From assembly GCA_037447655.1 (NCBI GenBank), contig JBBHKE010000775.1, forward strand, positions 101,692 to 165,691: a DNA stretch of 64,000 bases, written 5' to 3'. The notes beneath the pieces are model-generated. The model searched no databases and was not told the origin of the DNA. It was given only the letters and a program-made list of their open reading frames with translations. This DNA is from Zygnema cylindricum (taxonomy: Eukaryota > Streptophyta > Zygnematophyceae > Zygnematales > Zygnemataceae). Positions 48,895 to 59,300 of this stretch are shown here, in pieces (the stretch's first letter is position 1; every line of letters begins with the position of its first letter). The translations under genes and the position numbers were made by a program.

Positions 48895-49140
48895 TTGGCT
48901 GATAAATAAAGTGGCACGTGCGAAGCTCAAAATTTTGTAGGGCGTAGCAGATTCTCGGCAGTTCTCCGGCGGCAGATACCGAAGCAAACCCTAATCTACC
49001 ATGTCGACATTGCTTGCACGTGCGAAACGGTGCTGAAAAGGACACGTGGATACGAGAGCGAAAGTACATACGTCGATTTAACTTGTTGAGATATTTTTTT
49101 TTAGCGCATGTAACCTATAAGCGACTTGCATGGTTAATGG
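48895..49140 (-). promoter_or_regulatory. Conserved upstream block, copy D
   Basis: CACGTG at 48915-48920, 49017-49022 and 49043-49048. TCTCGGCAGTTCTCCGGCGG and CTATAAGCGACTTGCATGG are conserved, as in B. Confidence 0.58.
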
Positions 49141-49246
49141 CACTACGGTAAAAAATAAATAAAAAAATGACACTACACCGTGCATCGCTATTAGTGCTGA
49201 CATTTTATTGCCACTTAATTTTTTTTATTGTCTATTATCTACAGGA

Positions 49247-49475
49247 CTACAACCGTGAATCGTTATTAGTGTTAATGTTTTTTTCGTCTCTTTAAACATC
49301 TTTTCTCCGTACACGAATGTCGGTTCTTATATCTGACGGTTGCGATTGAAATGTAAGATTATCTTATTCCGATTGGCGGTCTCAAATTGAAAAGTGGACA
49401 AGTGTGTACGGAGAAAAGATGTTTTAACTCTTAAGTGACCAAAAAATTATTAACCTTAATAGCGATACACGGTGT
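49247..49475. mobile_element. Hairpin MITE, family 1 (copy 4)
   Basis: CAACCGTGAATCGTTATTAG on the left, AATAGCGATACACGGTGTA on the right. Inner arms TTAAACATCTTTTCTCCGTA and GTGTACGGAGAAAAGATGTT. A partial further copy precedes it at 49183-49225. Confidence 0.8.
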
Positions 49476-49517
49476 ACTTGCACGGTTAATGGCACTACGG
49501 TAAAAAAAAAAGCAATG

Positions 49518-49725
49518 ACACTTGCATCGCTATTAGTGTTGACATTTTTTTTGCCGCTTAAAACACCTTTTCATCGTACACACTTTCGGATTTTCAAATG
49601 GAGACCGCCAAATAGGAAGGTGAAAATCTTTTCTTTCAATTGCAACCGTCAGATCCACAATCCGACAAGTGTGTACGGAGAAAAAAAAAAAAAAAACGTT
49701 GACACTAATAACGATACACGGTGTA
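49518..49725. mobile_element. Hairpin MITE, family 1 (copy 5)
   Basis: Left ACTTGCATCGCTATTAGTGT, right GACACTAATAACGATACACG and GTGTA. The right inner arm is replaced by a run of A after GTGTACGGAG. Confidence 0.75.
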
Positions 49726-49732
49726 CTGTATT

Positions 49733-50233
49733 CACCGCGAATCGTAATTAGAGTAAATTACTCTAATTCGGTCGCTCGAAATTTCGACTCTACCACATGA
49801 AATAGAGTAAATGATTCTAATTTTTTCATTATTATATTTAAGGTAAAGTTTAATTTGCGTTTTTAATTCTAATATAGGTTCGTTTTAAATAGTGTGGAGT
49901 ACGGACGACCTCCAACTGTGCAAAATTGTACTTTATTAAGTAAAAAAGTACAAATAATGATTTAATACATGCCGTTATCATGTAACTGCGTTTTAACAAA
50001 CAACGTAGTGCAAACGTCATAGTGACGATAAACTATACGTTTTGCCAAATTCTGTACGAAAACCTTATTTACAATAGAGGATATTAGCGTGCCAAATTAG
50101 AGTACTTAAATAAATTAGAGTAAACTTCCTAGTTGAAAAAGCTCTATCATATATATTAGCGTTCATTACTCTTATTGTTTTTCTTAGTTTTTATACTCTA
50201 ATTTTTTCATTACTCTAATTACGATTCGCGGTG
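49733..50233. mobile_element. 501-bp element with 24-bp perfect terminal inverted repeats
   Basis: The left end CACCGCGAATCGTAATTAGA plus GTAA is the exact inverse of the right end. The interior is AT-rich and non-coding with repeated GAGTAAAT and ACTCTAATT motifs. The ends resemble those of family 1 (CACCGTGAATCG), so it may use the same transposase. Confidence 0.8.
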
Positions 50234-50610
50234 TAGTGTTAGAACATAAGTGTGTTGAAGTATGTATACCTATGCAGTTTACTTTAAAACGTTAACAACC
50301 CAATTATGATTAAACATAATTTTTTATATTAACTTTTTATAGCTCTAACAAAGTTAACGGATAATTTTCTTTCAAAACTTCTTTATCTCACTATTGTAAA
50401 AGAAATGTCAACTTTCACATTGTATTACCTTCTCCTGTTTATGGAAACATCTAAATACACCATGGATTGCTATTAGTGTTAGACACAATGATTCAACGCC
50501 CCCATCTTTTTCCTATCTTGCTTGTTTTTTCTCCCCCGTCCCTCTCTCCTGTTGTCTCTCCCCTCTCCCTCTCTCTCTCCCTTTTTGTCTTCTATCTCTC
50601 CTCCCTCCCT
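50234..50610. other. AT-rich, then CT-rich intergenic sequence
   Basis: No gene; a CT-rich block lies at 50530-50620. Confidence 0.5.
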
Positions 50611-50617
50611 CTTTCTT

Positions 50618-50870
50618 GTTGTCCGTTCATATATTGTTGGTTCACATATTGTTGGTTCATATATTTCCGGTGCATATATTGTCGGTTCGTACTTTGGCGA
50701 TTCATATCCTGTTGGTTCACATATTGTCGGTTTATATATTGTCTCTTCATACATTGTCGGTTCATACATTTGCAATTCATATCTTATAGGTTCATATACT
50801 GTAAGTTCACATCTTGTCGGTCCGTACATTGTCGGATCACATATTGTGAGTTCTTGTTCAGCTCAAATAT
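50618..50870. repeat. 15-bp minisatellite
   Basis: About sixteen units of TTCATATATTGTTGG and variants. Because the unit is five codons, three frames stay open (SYIVG and YEPTI-type repeats); no start context or conserved neighbour supports a protein. Confidence 0.92.
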
Positions 50871-50959
50871 GCGTACTCACGTTTACACACTTTCCAACAA
50901 TAACCATAGGGTGTTTGCGTTAGGGTCACATACGCATCATAAACTCTTTCTAACTGCAA

Positions 50960-51500
50960 TAGTGAAGTAATGTACGCTACTGACATCTACACATTTTGTG
51001 CCGCTTTCATAAATCAACCCCAATTTAAAACAGAAAAAATGCAATGATATATTATTGCTTCTTGTATATTTCACGACTTAGCAACGTACTTGCATGTACT
51101 GTGAATTGTAAATCAACAACAATAATAATATATCCCTCTATTAATAACCGTTTCTTACGAATTACAATATTTTGTAATCTTTCATTTGATATGTATTTTT
51201 AGGCATCAATTGAGTCGGGATGGCGCACGCGTACCTTTTCTTTTTTTGCTCTTGCGATGTATGTTGAGACATCAACTTTGCACCGACGGCACGTGGGAAC
51301 ATGGGTCGTGGTCGTAAGGGACATCTCGTTTTGGGTCGCGCGGACGTAGAGACACCGGCGCGCGCGCACACAGATATTGCCTATTTAAGGTTTTCAACAC
51401 AGCAGCCAAAGGTCTATAATTTTTAATCGAAAAAACCGATTTTTAATTTTGTAATTTTTCTCTTGACAGTAGTAATACACTTTCATGGGAACAAAACCAT
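50960..51500. other. Intergenic sequence with a CpG-rich part
   Basis: 51210-51370 is CpG-rich with alternating CGCGCGCG. No coding evidence. Confidence 0.45.
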
Positions 51501-51779
51501 AGGGTGATATGATCAGCATTAAGTATTTTTTTTTACAATACTGCCGGTGGTCATTCGTAGATATTGGCGGGCGCCAACGTTGTATTACGCCATCGGTACA
51601 GCGGTCCGTATTGCGGACGGTCGCACGACAACGTTACATTGTGCCAGGTACGGCGGTATATACTGCTAAAGGGCGGCGACGTAGAATCATAGATGTCCCG
51701 TGCGCATATTACGCACGGTATAAACTAACGAATACTACGTATGGTACGCATCAAACTAAGTTGAAAAGTCAAATAAATG

Positions 51780-52430
51780 CGTACCTTACTTCGTACCCGT
51801 ACATTTCTGGTACATTTATTTACATTACCCGTACATGTCCGTACTTTTTAAGGTTATTTAAGGGGATTCTTAGATTTTTGGGGTACATTTTCGTACATCC
51901 GATATTTCTGCATAACTACCCTCACACTTGTCATAAATGTACGTACGTTGTCCGTATTTTCCGTTCTTTTAGAAATTAATTATTTTAAGGTGTACATTCC
52001 CGTTTAATGTTGTACATCTGCGTCACATTTTTCGTACATTTTTGTACAGTGTCCGTAATTTGCGTACGTTTTAGGGTTATTTCTTTTAGGGTGTGTAGGG
52101 TACATGTTCGTACATTCTATTGTATATTCGTACATTTGCGTTACATTTTTCGTACATTCTGGTACAATGTTTGTACATTACCGTACTTTTTAGGGTTATT
52201 AAAGTGGGGATTTTACTATTTTAGGATTTTTAGGCTACATTGATGTGCGCTCTTTTATGTTTCAGTACAGCTGCCTTAGATTTGCCGTTATATTAGGTTT
52301 TATAGGGTACACTTTCCGTAAACTTTCGTACATATCTGTTAAGTTTTCGTACATATTAAGATATTTTTAAGATTTTATAGGATTACGGTTCCGTGCGCTT
52401 TCGCAGATGCTTGTACAGTGAAATCTACAC
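51780..52430. repeat. GTAC-rich degenerate repeat
   Basis: TCGTACATTT and CCGTACATTT-type words every 10-20 bases over about 650 bases, with TTTTAGGGTTATT or TTAAGGTTATTTA recurring roughly every 120-130 bases, so there is a longer repeat period. The 156-codon frame to 51979 lies within it and is discounted. Confidence 0.6.
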
Positions 52431-52920
52431 GAAATTTACGAAAAGTATAAAATCGAGGAATACTGAAATTCTATGGGCTCCATTGCCACACAGAATTCGC
52501 AGATCAAAAGAAGCTAATCTAGATAGTGCCGACTCCAAGTTTATATAAACCCAAATGATTGACCCCTTGACAATCAGAACCCCATTACAGCTTCACCCCT
52601 GTGAAATAAGACTTTCTGTGTGCTCAGTTCCACCACAGAATGCAAAGTTAGAATATGAGATTTAGACACATTCACCCACTTTGACTTTCCCTTAGAAATG
52701 CAGCCACCCTGGCAGGCAAACACTTTGACCGACTACACCCCTGTGTAGCCTGGACTCCCCTGAGTCCGTAGCAACAAGAATCACTGAAATTGGTCAACTG
52801 AGTTGATGGTTATGGCTGGCCAAAGTTTGTCATTTATACAAGGTGCTCTCTAGGAGAGGCAGCTACCTACCAGAAATATTCTAAGTCCTAAACCCCTCTC
52901 TAAACCCTCTAGTACTGAGG
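52431..52920. other. CpG-poor anonymous segment
   Basis: Differs in composition from its GTAC-rich neighbours (almost no CpG, more C). No frame. A similar segment lies at 53440-53760. They could be two parts of one dispersed repeat, which I cannot identify. Confidence 0.35.
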
Positions 52921-53340
52921 TACGGACCAATCGCAATACTGTATAGTACATAAAGGTACAGATGCTGGTGTACCTTTTGTACGGTCATCGTACGACACGG
53001 CTAAAAAGTCAACACATGTTTTATCCGGATTCGCTCTTATAATCTCCGGAATTCTTGCCTCCAAATCTTATCTCTCCACGTGGCGCCAGGTCATGCCGCG
53101 TCAGAAAAATGGTACCGTACAAGAAAGTACAAGTGCCGGAGTACTTTCTGTACGTACATTGTACGATGTCGCCATAGTGCGACATTTGTCACTTCCGGAT
53201 TTGTTTTCTGCCGTTCCGGAAATTCCCTAATCGCGTACGTTGTTGCCACGTGTCATCCGGAGTGGCGGAGTCCGAAAAACCGCCAAATTGTCCTTTCCGC
53301 GAGACCGGCGCTAACCACGGCCGTCCGATTGATATAGGTA
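52921..53340. repeat. Two tandem units with small GTAC hairpins
   Basis: Units at about 52925-53085 and 53095-53255 share a palindrome around a GTAC pair (AAAGGTACAGATGCTGGTGT then ACCTTTT; AGAAAGTACAAGTGCCGGAG then TACTTTCT), then a GTACGA block, TTCCGGATT or ATCCGGATT, CTCCGGAAT or TTCCGGAAA, and a CACGTG. CpG-rich. Confidence 0.6.
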
Positions 53341-53814
53341 TTAAATACGAACCGTCGAAACAAATGTCCGTACTATTTGTTTCGTCCGGTACTAATAGTA
53401 CAACTGTTTCTATATGCTATATACCGTAATCTAGTTAAATGGGAAAACCTAGGTGTATATGTTTAAATACATATCAAACCCTACTCACCTTAGCACAAGT
53501 CCTAGACTAAACGGACAAAGCTAACGGTTGCTATGACAGACGGTAGGTACCAGGATCAAATGTGGGTCCGTCATTCCTTTTGGTAAATCTACTCAGATTA
53601 TACTACCTGTCTCTCTAGACAGCTTAGGCAGCCATGGCTCTATCTCCCTCTTCAGCCTCCAGTGACTACAACAAGTGTGGGGGCTTGGAGAAGAAGTTAG
53701 AGGCAGACTGCCTCTGCTATTTTCCTATCCTAAAATAGACCTAGAAAATACTCAAATATCAACAAATACTACGTTATTTTTGTAAAAATGTTGAAATCCG
53801 TACGAATTGGACAT

Positions 53815-54270
53815 CAACGCGTAGAAGTACGCTAGCGGGGGGCAGCGTAGAATAATGCCAGCTGGAGGCAGCGTAGAATTATGTCACCGAGCTGCAGCGT
53901 AGAATTACGCCACTGAGCGGCAGCGTAAAATTATGCCACCGAGCGGCAGCGTAAAATTACGCCACTGAGCGGCAGCGTAGAATCACGCAACCGAGCGGCA
54001 GCGTAAAATTACGCCACCGAGCGGCAGTGTAGAATTTCGCCAGCGAGCGGTAGCGTAGAATCACGCCAGCGAGCGGCAGCGTAAAATTACGCCACCGAGC
54101 GGCAGCGTAGAATCACGCCAGCGGCGGCAGCGCAGAATTATGCCACCCGGCGGCGGCGTAGAATTATGCCGGTCGGCGGCAGCGTAGAATTACGCCAGCG
54201 GGCGGGCGGCAACGTAGAATTACGCCAGCCGGCGGGCGGCAGCGTAGAATATTGCCACGGTACGGCGGTC
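53815..54270. repeat. 26-29-bp GC-rich minisatellite
   Basis: About sixteen units of GCGGCAGCGTAGAATTACGC plus CACCGA with frequent substitutions, very CpG-rich in an AT-rich neighbourhood. The last units expand the GGCGG part. Similar motifs (TTACGCCATCGGTACAGCGG) lie at 51580-51600. No unique spacers, so not CRISPR-like. Confidence 0.92.
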
Positions 54271-54299
54271 TGTACCACGACGGGCGGCAGCGCTACATC

Positions 54300-56347
54300 G
54301 TGCCTGCGGTACGGCCGTGTGACAGAAAAAAATCGAGACAGACACGGCGCCTATATAATGGTTTCCCCGAAGGTGAACAACGTTCCCTTATTTATATATT
54401 GATGTACCTCGAATGCCACAGCTGTTGAAAATGAATTCTAAAAACCCTAAAAAACCCTCCCTTTTTGCTCGTCTTATCTCACCCTCCATGTTATTAAGCC
54501 ATCATATTAAACTATGAAGTGTCTAACTAAAATTACAGATTTACAGACTTCTAATATGGTGTCTAATACAGTTTGGCTCCAGATCCCCTAACATCATCAA
54601 CAACATTTCATGATCACATACAAGTTAATTACAAAAATATTAACCTCTACATTATAATAATATTGTTGGCTTCAATGGTCTTTTTCTGTTTGAACATTCT
54701 AATTTCATTTGATCTTCATAGTATCCTTGGTTTTTTGTTATTTTGGCCTTCATCCTCATCTTCATTTCGCTTTGTGCTCATATCATTTCTTTTGCCAGCC
54801 TTTTTCTTAAAATATACCAATTATGATGATGATGGCAGCCATCTGACAACATCAAAGAAAGTCCATGACAAGACAAAAAAAAGGAGCTAATAATCTTGTA
54901 GGCAAGCCACCACTCTATGCCCTTCTGTCCCATTCAAGGGAAGCTCCTACGAATTCGGATATACTATGCCAAATGTTAAATAACGCAAATTACTGCAAAT
55001 AAAATCTTTAGTAACTCTTTATTTTCTCATTTACATTATTATTTCAATTTTCTAAAACTGCCAAAATACCTACCGCCAAATAAAAGAAACCAATGGGTGT
55101 TTTGACTTTGCAAAATATTCTTGCCAAATACTTTCCGTACTCGAATATTCTTCAAACAAATGAGGTGACTATGATTATGACACTGTGAAAGGAGTAGCAT
55201 TTCCGAAAGCTGAAATCCTACAGTCACGCCCTGAATGGAAAAAAATATTACAAAAAGACCAAAAAACATATGGATTTTCAACTAACCAAAGTCGTCTATT
55301 CCACCTCATATGCAAAACGTGAAGTCCTTGTATTTGAACCGTAGTTCCAATGTGCGAGAATAACTGGATATGCTATATGATGTTCTCCCGTACAATACGC
55401 ATACCATACACAAAGTACCTGAATTAGTGCGCATAGTGTACCGAGTACCCGGTAACTATACAAAGTGCTTTCAAGTGATTTCACGCAATAAACCTATGAT
55501 TTGAACATTCAACAATGGGAAAAAAATAATAATATCAAACGAAAAGCATCACAATACATAAAAAGACGAGACCAAAAAAGTCGAAAAGAACATGAGCCAT
55601 ACGGACAACAAAGAACCTCCCCAATTCCTAAAAATACAAACAGGAATAAGTACAATAATTGCTCCAGATATTGAGGGCTGTCTACCACCTTTAAATTGTC
55701 GTATTCTCGATTGAAAGAAACACAACAAGAACCTCCACGCCCTACAAACGGTCCAAAGAGGCCAAAGGGTCCACACTAAAAGAAGAACCTTACCAACCTA
55801 CGATGAAGCAAATGGGCAAGGAAAAAGATAGCTTAAAAAACACACTTTGGACATATGGTAAGCAAACAAAGAGCTTAACATAAATTGAGAGAATCGATGT
55901 AAATAAACATAAACTGTAATGAGTTATAAACGATGGTTACCGCCCGTTTTTCCTTTGCACAAAATCATAAACATACTGAAATACCAGAATAATCGGCGGT
56001 CGGGAAGTCGACAAGATGCCTCGAGGTCTACTTTCCAGTAGTCAACAAAAGGCTTCGAGTGACAAGATTTACATTCGAACACCAATGGAGTAGAATATGG
56101 GTTACTGCTCCTCCTCCTCTCCATTTTAGTTTTAGTGCGAGTACCTTCGTAGTTCGTAAAATATTCATCTCTGGCCTTTACCAGTCGTCAAAAAATTTCC
56201 CTTTGGATCATACTTTGTACCCACATTGTTTACCCATTGCGAGTTTCGGATTAAAGGCTTCTCCTATCCTTAGAAGTCGCAAAACAGGAGCTATCCACCA
56301 TGGTGTAAAAAAAATAAAAAAAACCGAATCAAACCCATCTTCGCTAA
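54300..56347. other. Downstream of the invertase gene
   Basis: 2 kb without a supported gene. It begins with TATATAATGG and AT-rich sequence. A 105-codon plus-strand frame (54573-54890) has a hydrophobic segment but no recognisable family. Probably includes the invertase 3'UTR. Confidence 0.45.
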
Positions 56348-59300
56348 TCAATACTTCCACGAAGAAGATCTCGTAATCGCCGGTTTCATTAACTTCCTCT
56401 CCTCCTCCAAGCTTATCATGGAAAGGTGAGATGGATCATCGAGCATCATTTTCGCCACAAGATAGCCGGCGAATGACCATGTTTGTAACTTTCGGGCTTG
56501 TTTCCCGATAAGGCGTCCCTGTTTTCCGTCATAGTACTCCGGCCATCCATCTTTGGCCAATCGTCTTTCGGCGATTTCAATGGCTCTTCGAGCCGTCTGG
56601 GGGCGCCCAACTTTGACCGCAGCAGCCGTAAAAAGCCACAGAAGAACTGCCAAAAAAACATACAAATAAACGAATGGATAAATAATAACAATAACAAATT
56701 ACGAAGCCATAAATTGGTCCAACTTCGGCTTTGTTTTGTTCCGCTTACTTTATCATAAGTATGACCAACGGTATCATCGAACTTGGTTTTCAAGCTCAGA
56801 TATATGATAAACAACAGAAGGGAAAGAGTGATACTATATGGAAGGCGATACTATTTAAGACAGAGATCATGGAACCGGACATTTCCCATGATCCACAATA
56901 ATAACCAATAACAGCACCGATGCCCGACTCGGGATTTTGAGCTGTTTCTCGATGAATATTATATTTACTGAATGGTCGGTGACCTTCACAACACTGTCAT
57001 ATTTTTAACATCAGAAACAAAAGAACCAGAGAATCTCAAAAAAGACCTAGTGAATCGTATCGAGGCCAATTTCTTGGCAGGTGTAGTGTTGACTGTTTCT
57101 TTTGGCCATTTATCACCTTTCTAAATAGAAGTTAATTTTACGGCTATTTTGTAGTGTTGTGTATAGGTATCCCCTTACCGATAATCCATATGGACCTTGC
57201 ACAGACCTATAGACAAGTGATAATTTCCTTACCGATATATCGGACTGATATGCCGATAAAAGTTATCGCGATAACCATATGCAATGTTTTGGTCCTGTAC
57301 TTTTGGTCTTAGAAAGTACAAATTTTGTACTTTAGCTCTACAAAATACAGACTGACTTGATACGTGACACTACATACTACAGACAAATTTGACGTGAAAT
57401 GGGAGGGGGGGGGACGTGGACCCCTTCACACGCGACCTTCACTCCTAAAAATGCAAGATTCAGGTAAGTACCATGTGATATATAATCCTGTGTATAGTAA
57501 TACTACATACAAATTTATTCGTCCCGAGGCGATATATCCGGCCCCCTCCCCGTTCGGTTATCGAAATTACAGCGATAGGAATTTTACCGATACAGCACTA
57601 ATATTTGTTTTATGGCTATTTTGTAAATTTAGACAAGATATCGCGATATGGATGTGGGGGGCCACGATACGTACCGTACAGCGGTATATTGGACCAAATC
57701 CTACATGATACAATACACTAACTATTCCCAACAAAATCTCGACCTTCCATAATCGTATCTTTATGTCCCATAAATACATGATGACAAATTTGGTTCTTCG
57801 ACATGCATCCTCCAACCACAGATTGCAAATAATACCCTGCCCTTTTCTCTAACATCAAACCAACAAAATATTTGATCTTCCTTCATCAAACAAGACACCA
57901 TTCTCAAGACATTGGAATGTTTCAACATTCCATACAAACCGCCTGGTACTTTCTGTTGTCCACACTAAAAGGGCTCAATCCAATTGTCTGGTCGTAAGGA
58001 CAAAGGATGACACATGATGTCTCGATACCAATCAAAAGGTCCTTTCGATTGACTCGAGCTTTCTAAAAATTTCAGAATTTGAGCAAATCTTCTCAAATTG
58101 AGCATTTGCTGGTAATAAGGATGACTAATAGACCGCTCATTGTAATTAGTGTAAGGAAATCTTTAATATTGAGGTTAATGGATGCAAAGAAAAGCTGACT
58201 GTAAGGCTAATCAGTCTTTACAAGTATTGACTTGTTGCGAGTTATACCCAAAAAAAAAAAAAAAAAAGAACTGGCTGTTAATGATATTGTTGCTACTATT
58301 GACCAACGGTGTACCAGGTTAGAAACAGAATCTCACCTGGCCAAGACCCTCCATTATGGTAACTCCACCTTGTATTCTTAGGATCACAACCAGTCGTAAT
58401 TCGCCATTCATGACCTTCTAAAGCCGGATAAGCGACTTTCAACGGCATATCCCCTACTAGTTCCTCCCAGCGTTCCTCAATCAAGTCCATAATTGCTGTG
58501 GCTTGATCCACAGTTGCCAAAGAGGACAAAATTGCAACACAATTACCAATTGCAAACCACCTGACCCCTCCAACACCACGATTCCCGACGTCGTCAGGAA
58601 AGTAAACAAACAACATAGCCTGTAGATTGTAATAGTTTCTCCAGCAACATCATTTTATGCAGTTCTTCAAATTGAGAGATCATTCCTTAATACCAAGGAC
58701 TAAACTACCAGAGGATAATCCAGCTAAATAATCCAGGTAAATTCACCACCCATTGCTATTGTATTTACTAGTGTTGTGTATCGGTAAGGATTTGCCGATA
58801 ACCGATATGGGCCTTTTTTCGAGTATCCGATAATCGATATATTGGTACGATATATCGACATCGGTCTTATCGCCGATAACTAGCCGATAATATCGGGTAC
58901 TTATCGGCGATAATGCCGATAACGATAATTATCGGCGATAACTGTACGGACCGTACAGATAAATGTACGGTCTGCACACTCAACTGTTCGTCATATTCTC
59001 CGGACGTGTACAAGCATAGAAAGTACCGTAGCCGCCATGAAATATGTACGATTTTGATACGGATCCAGTAAAAACGATGTACCTTTCACATCCGACGCCA
59101 TGGCTTTGTCCCTTAATTCCTTGAGATCCACTAAGGACCTGCCACGTGTCAATATGTCGGCTTTTTTGGCAAAAGCTGCCAAAAGAGCCATTCCGGGATG
59201 CCGGCGCTCACGCTGGCCCGTCCGTTCGTATTTTCTCATACCAAGTCGTCCGTTCGATTCCGGCGGCGCGCAGAATGTTATTTTGCGTCCGTTGTACTTT

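Noticed and set aside
51509-51979. 156-codon plus-strand frame
   Set aside because: Runs into the GTAC-rich repeat, no domain, no splice or start context.
53080-53337. 85-codon plus-strand frame
   Set aside because: Overlaps the two-unit CpG-rich repeat with hairpins; no recognisable family.
50618-54270. CRISPR-like array at the 15-bp and 26-bp repeats
   Set aside because: Tandem units without unique spacers, in a plant genome; these are minisatellites.
54573-54890. 105-codon plus-strand frame with a hydrophobic segment
   Set aside because: AT-rich composition explains the hydrophobic residues; antisense to a probable 3'UTR.
58991-59239. 82-codon frame inside the hAT-like element as a host gene
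   Set aside because: No known domain, and it lies wholly within a mobile element; kept only as a possible captured fragment.
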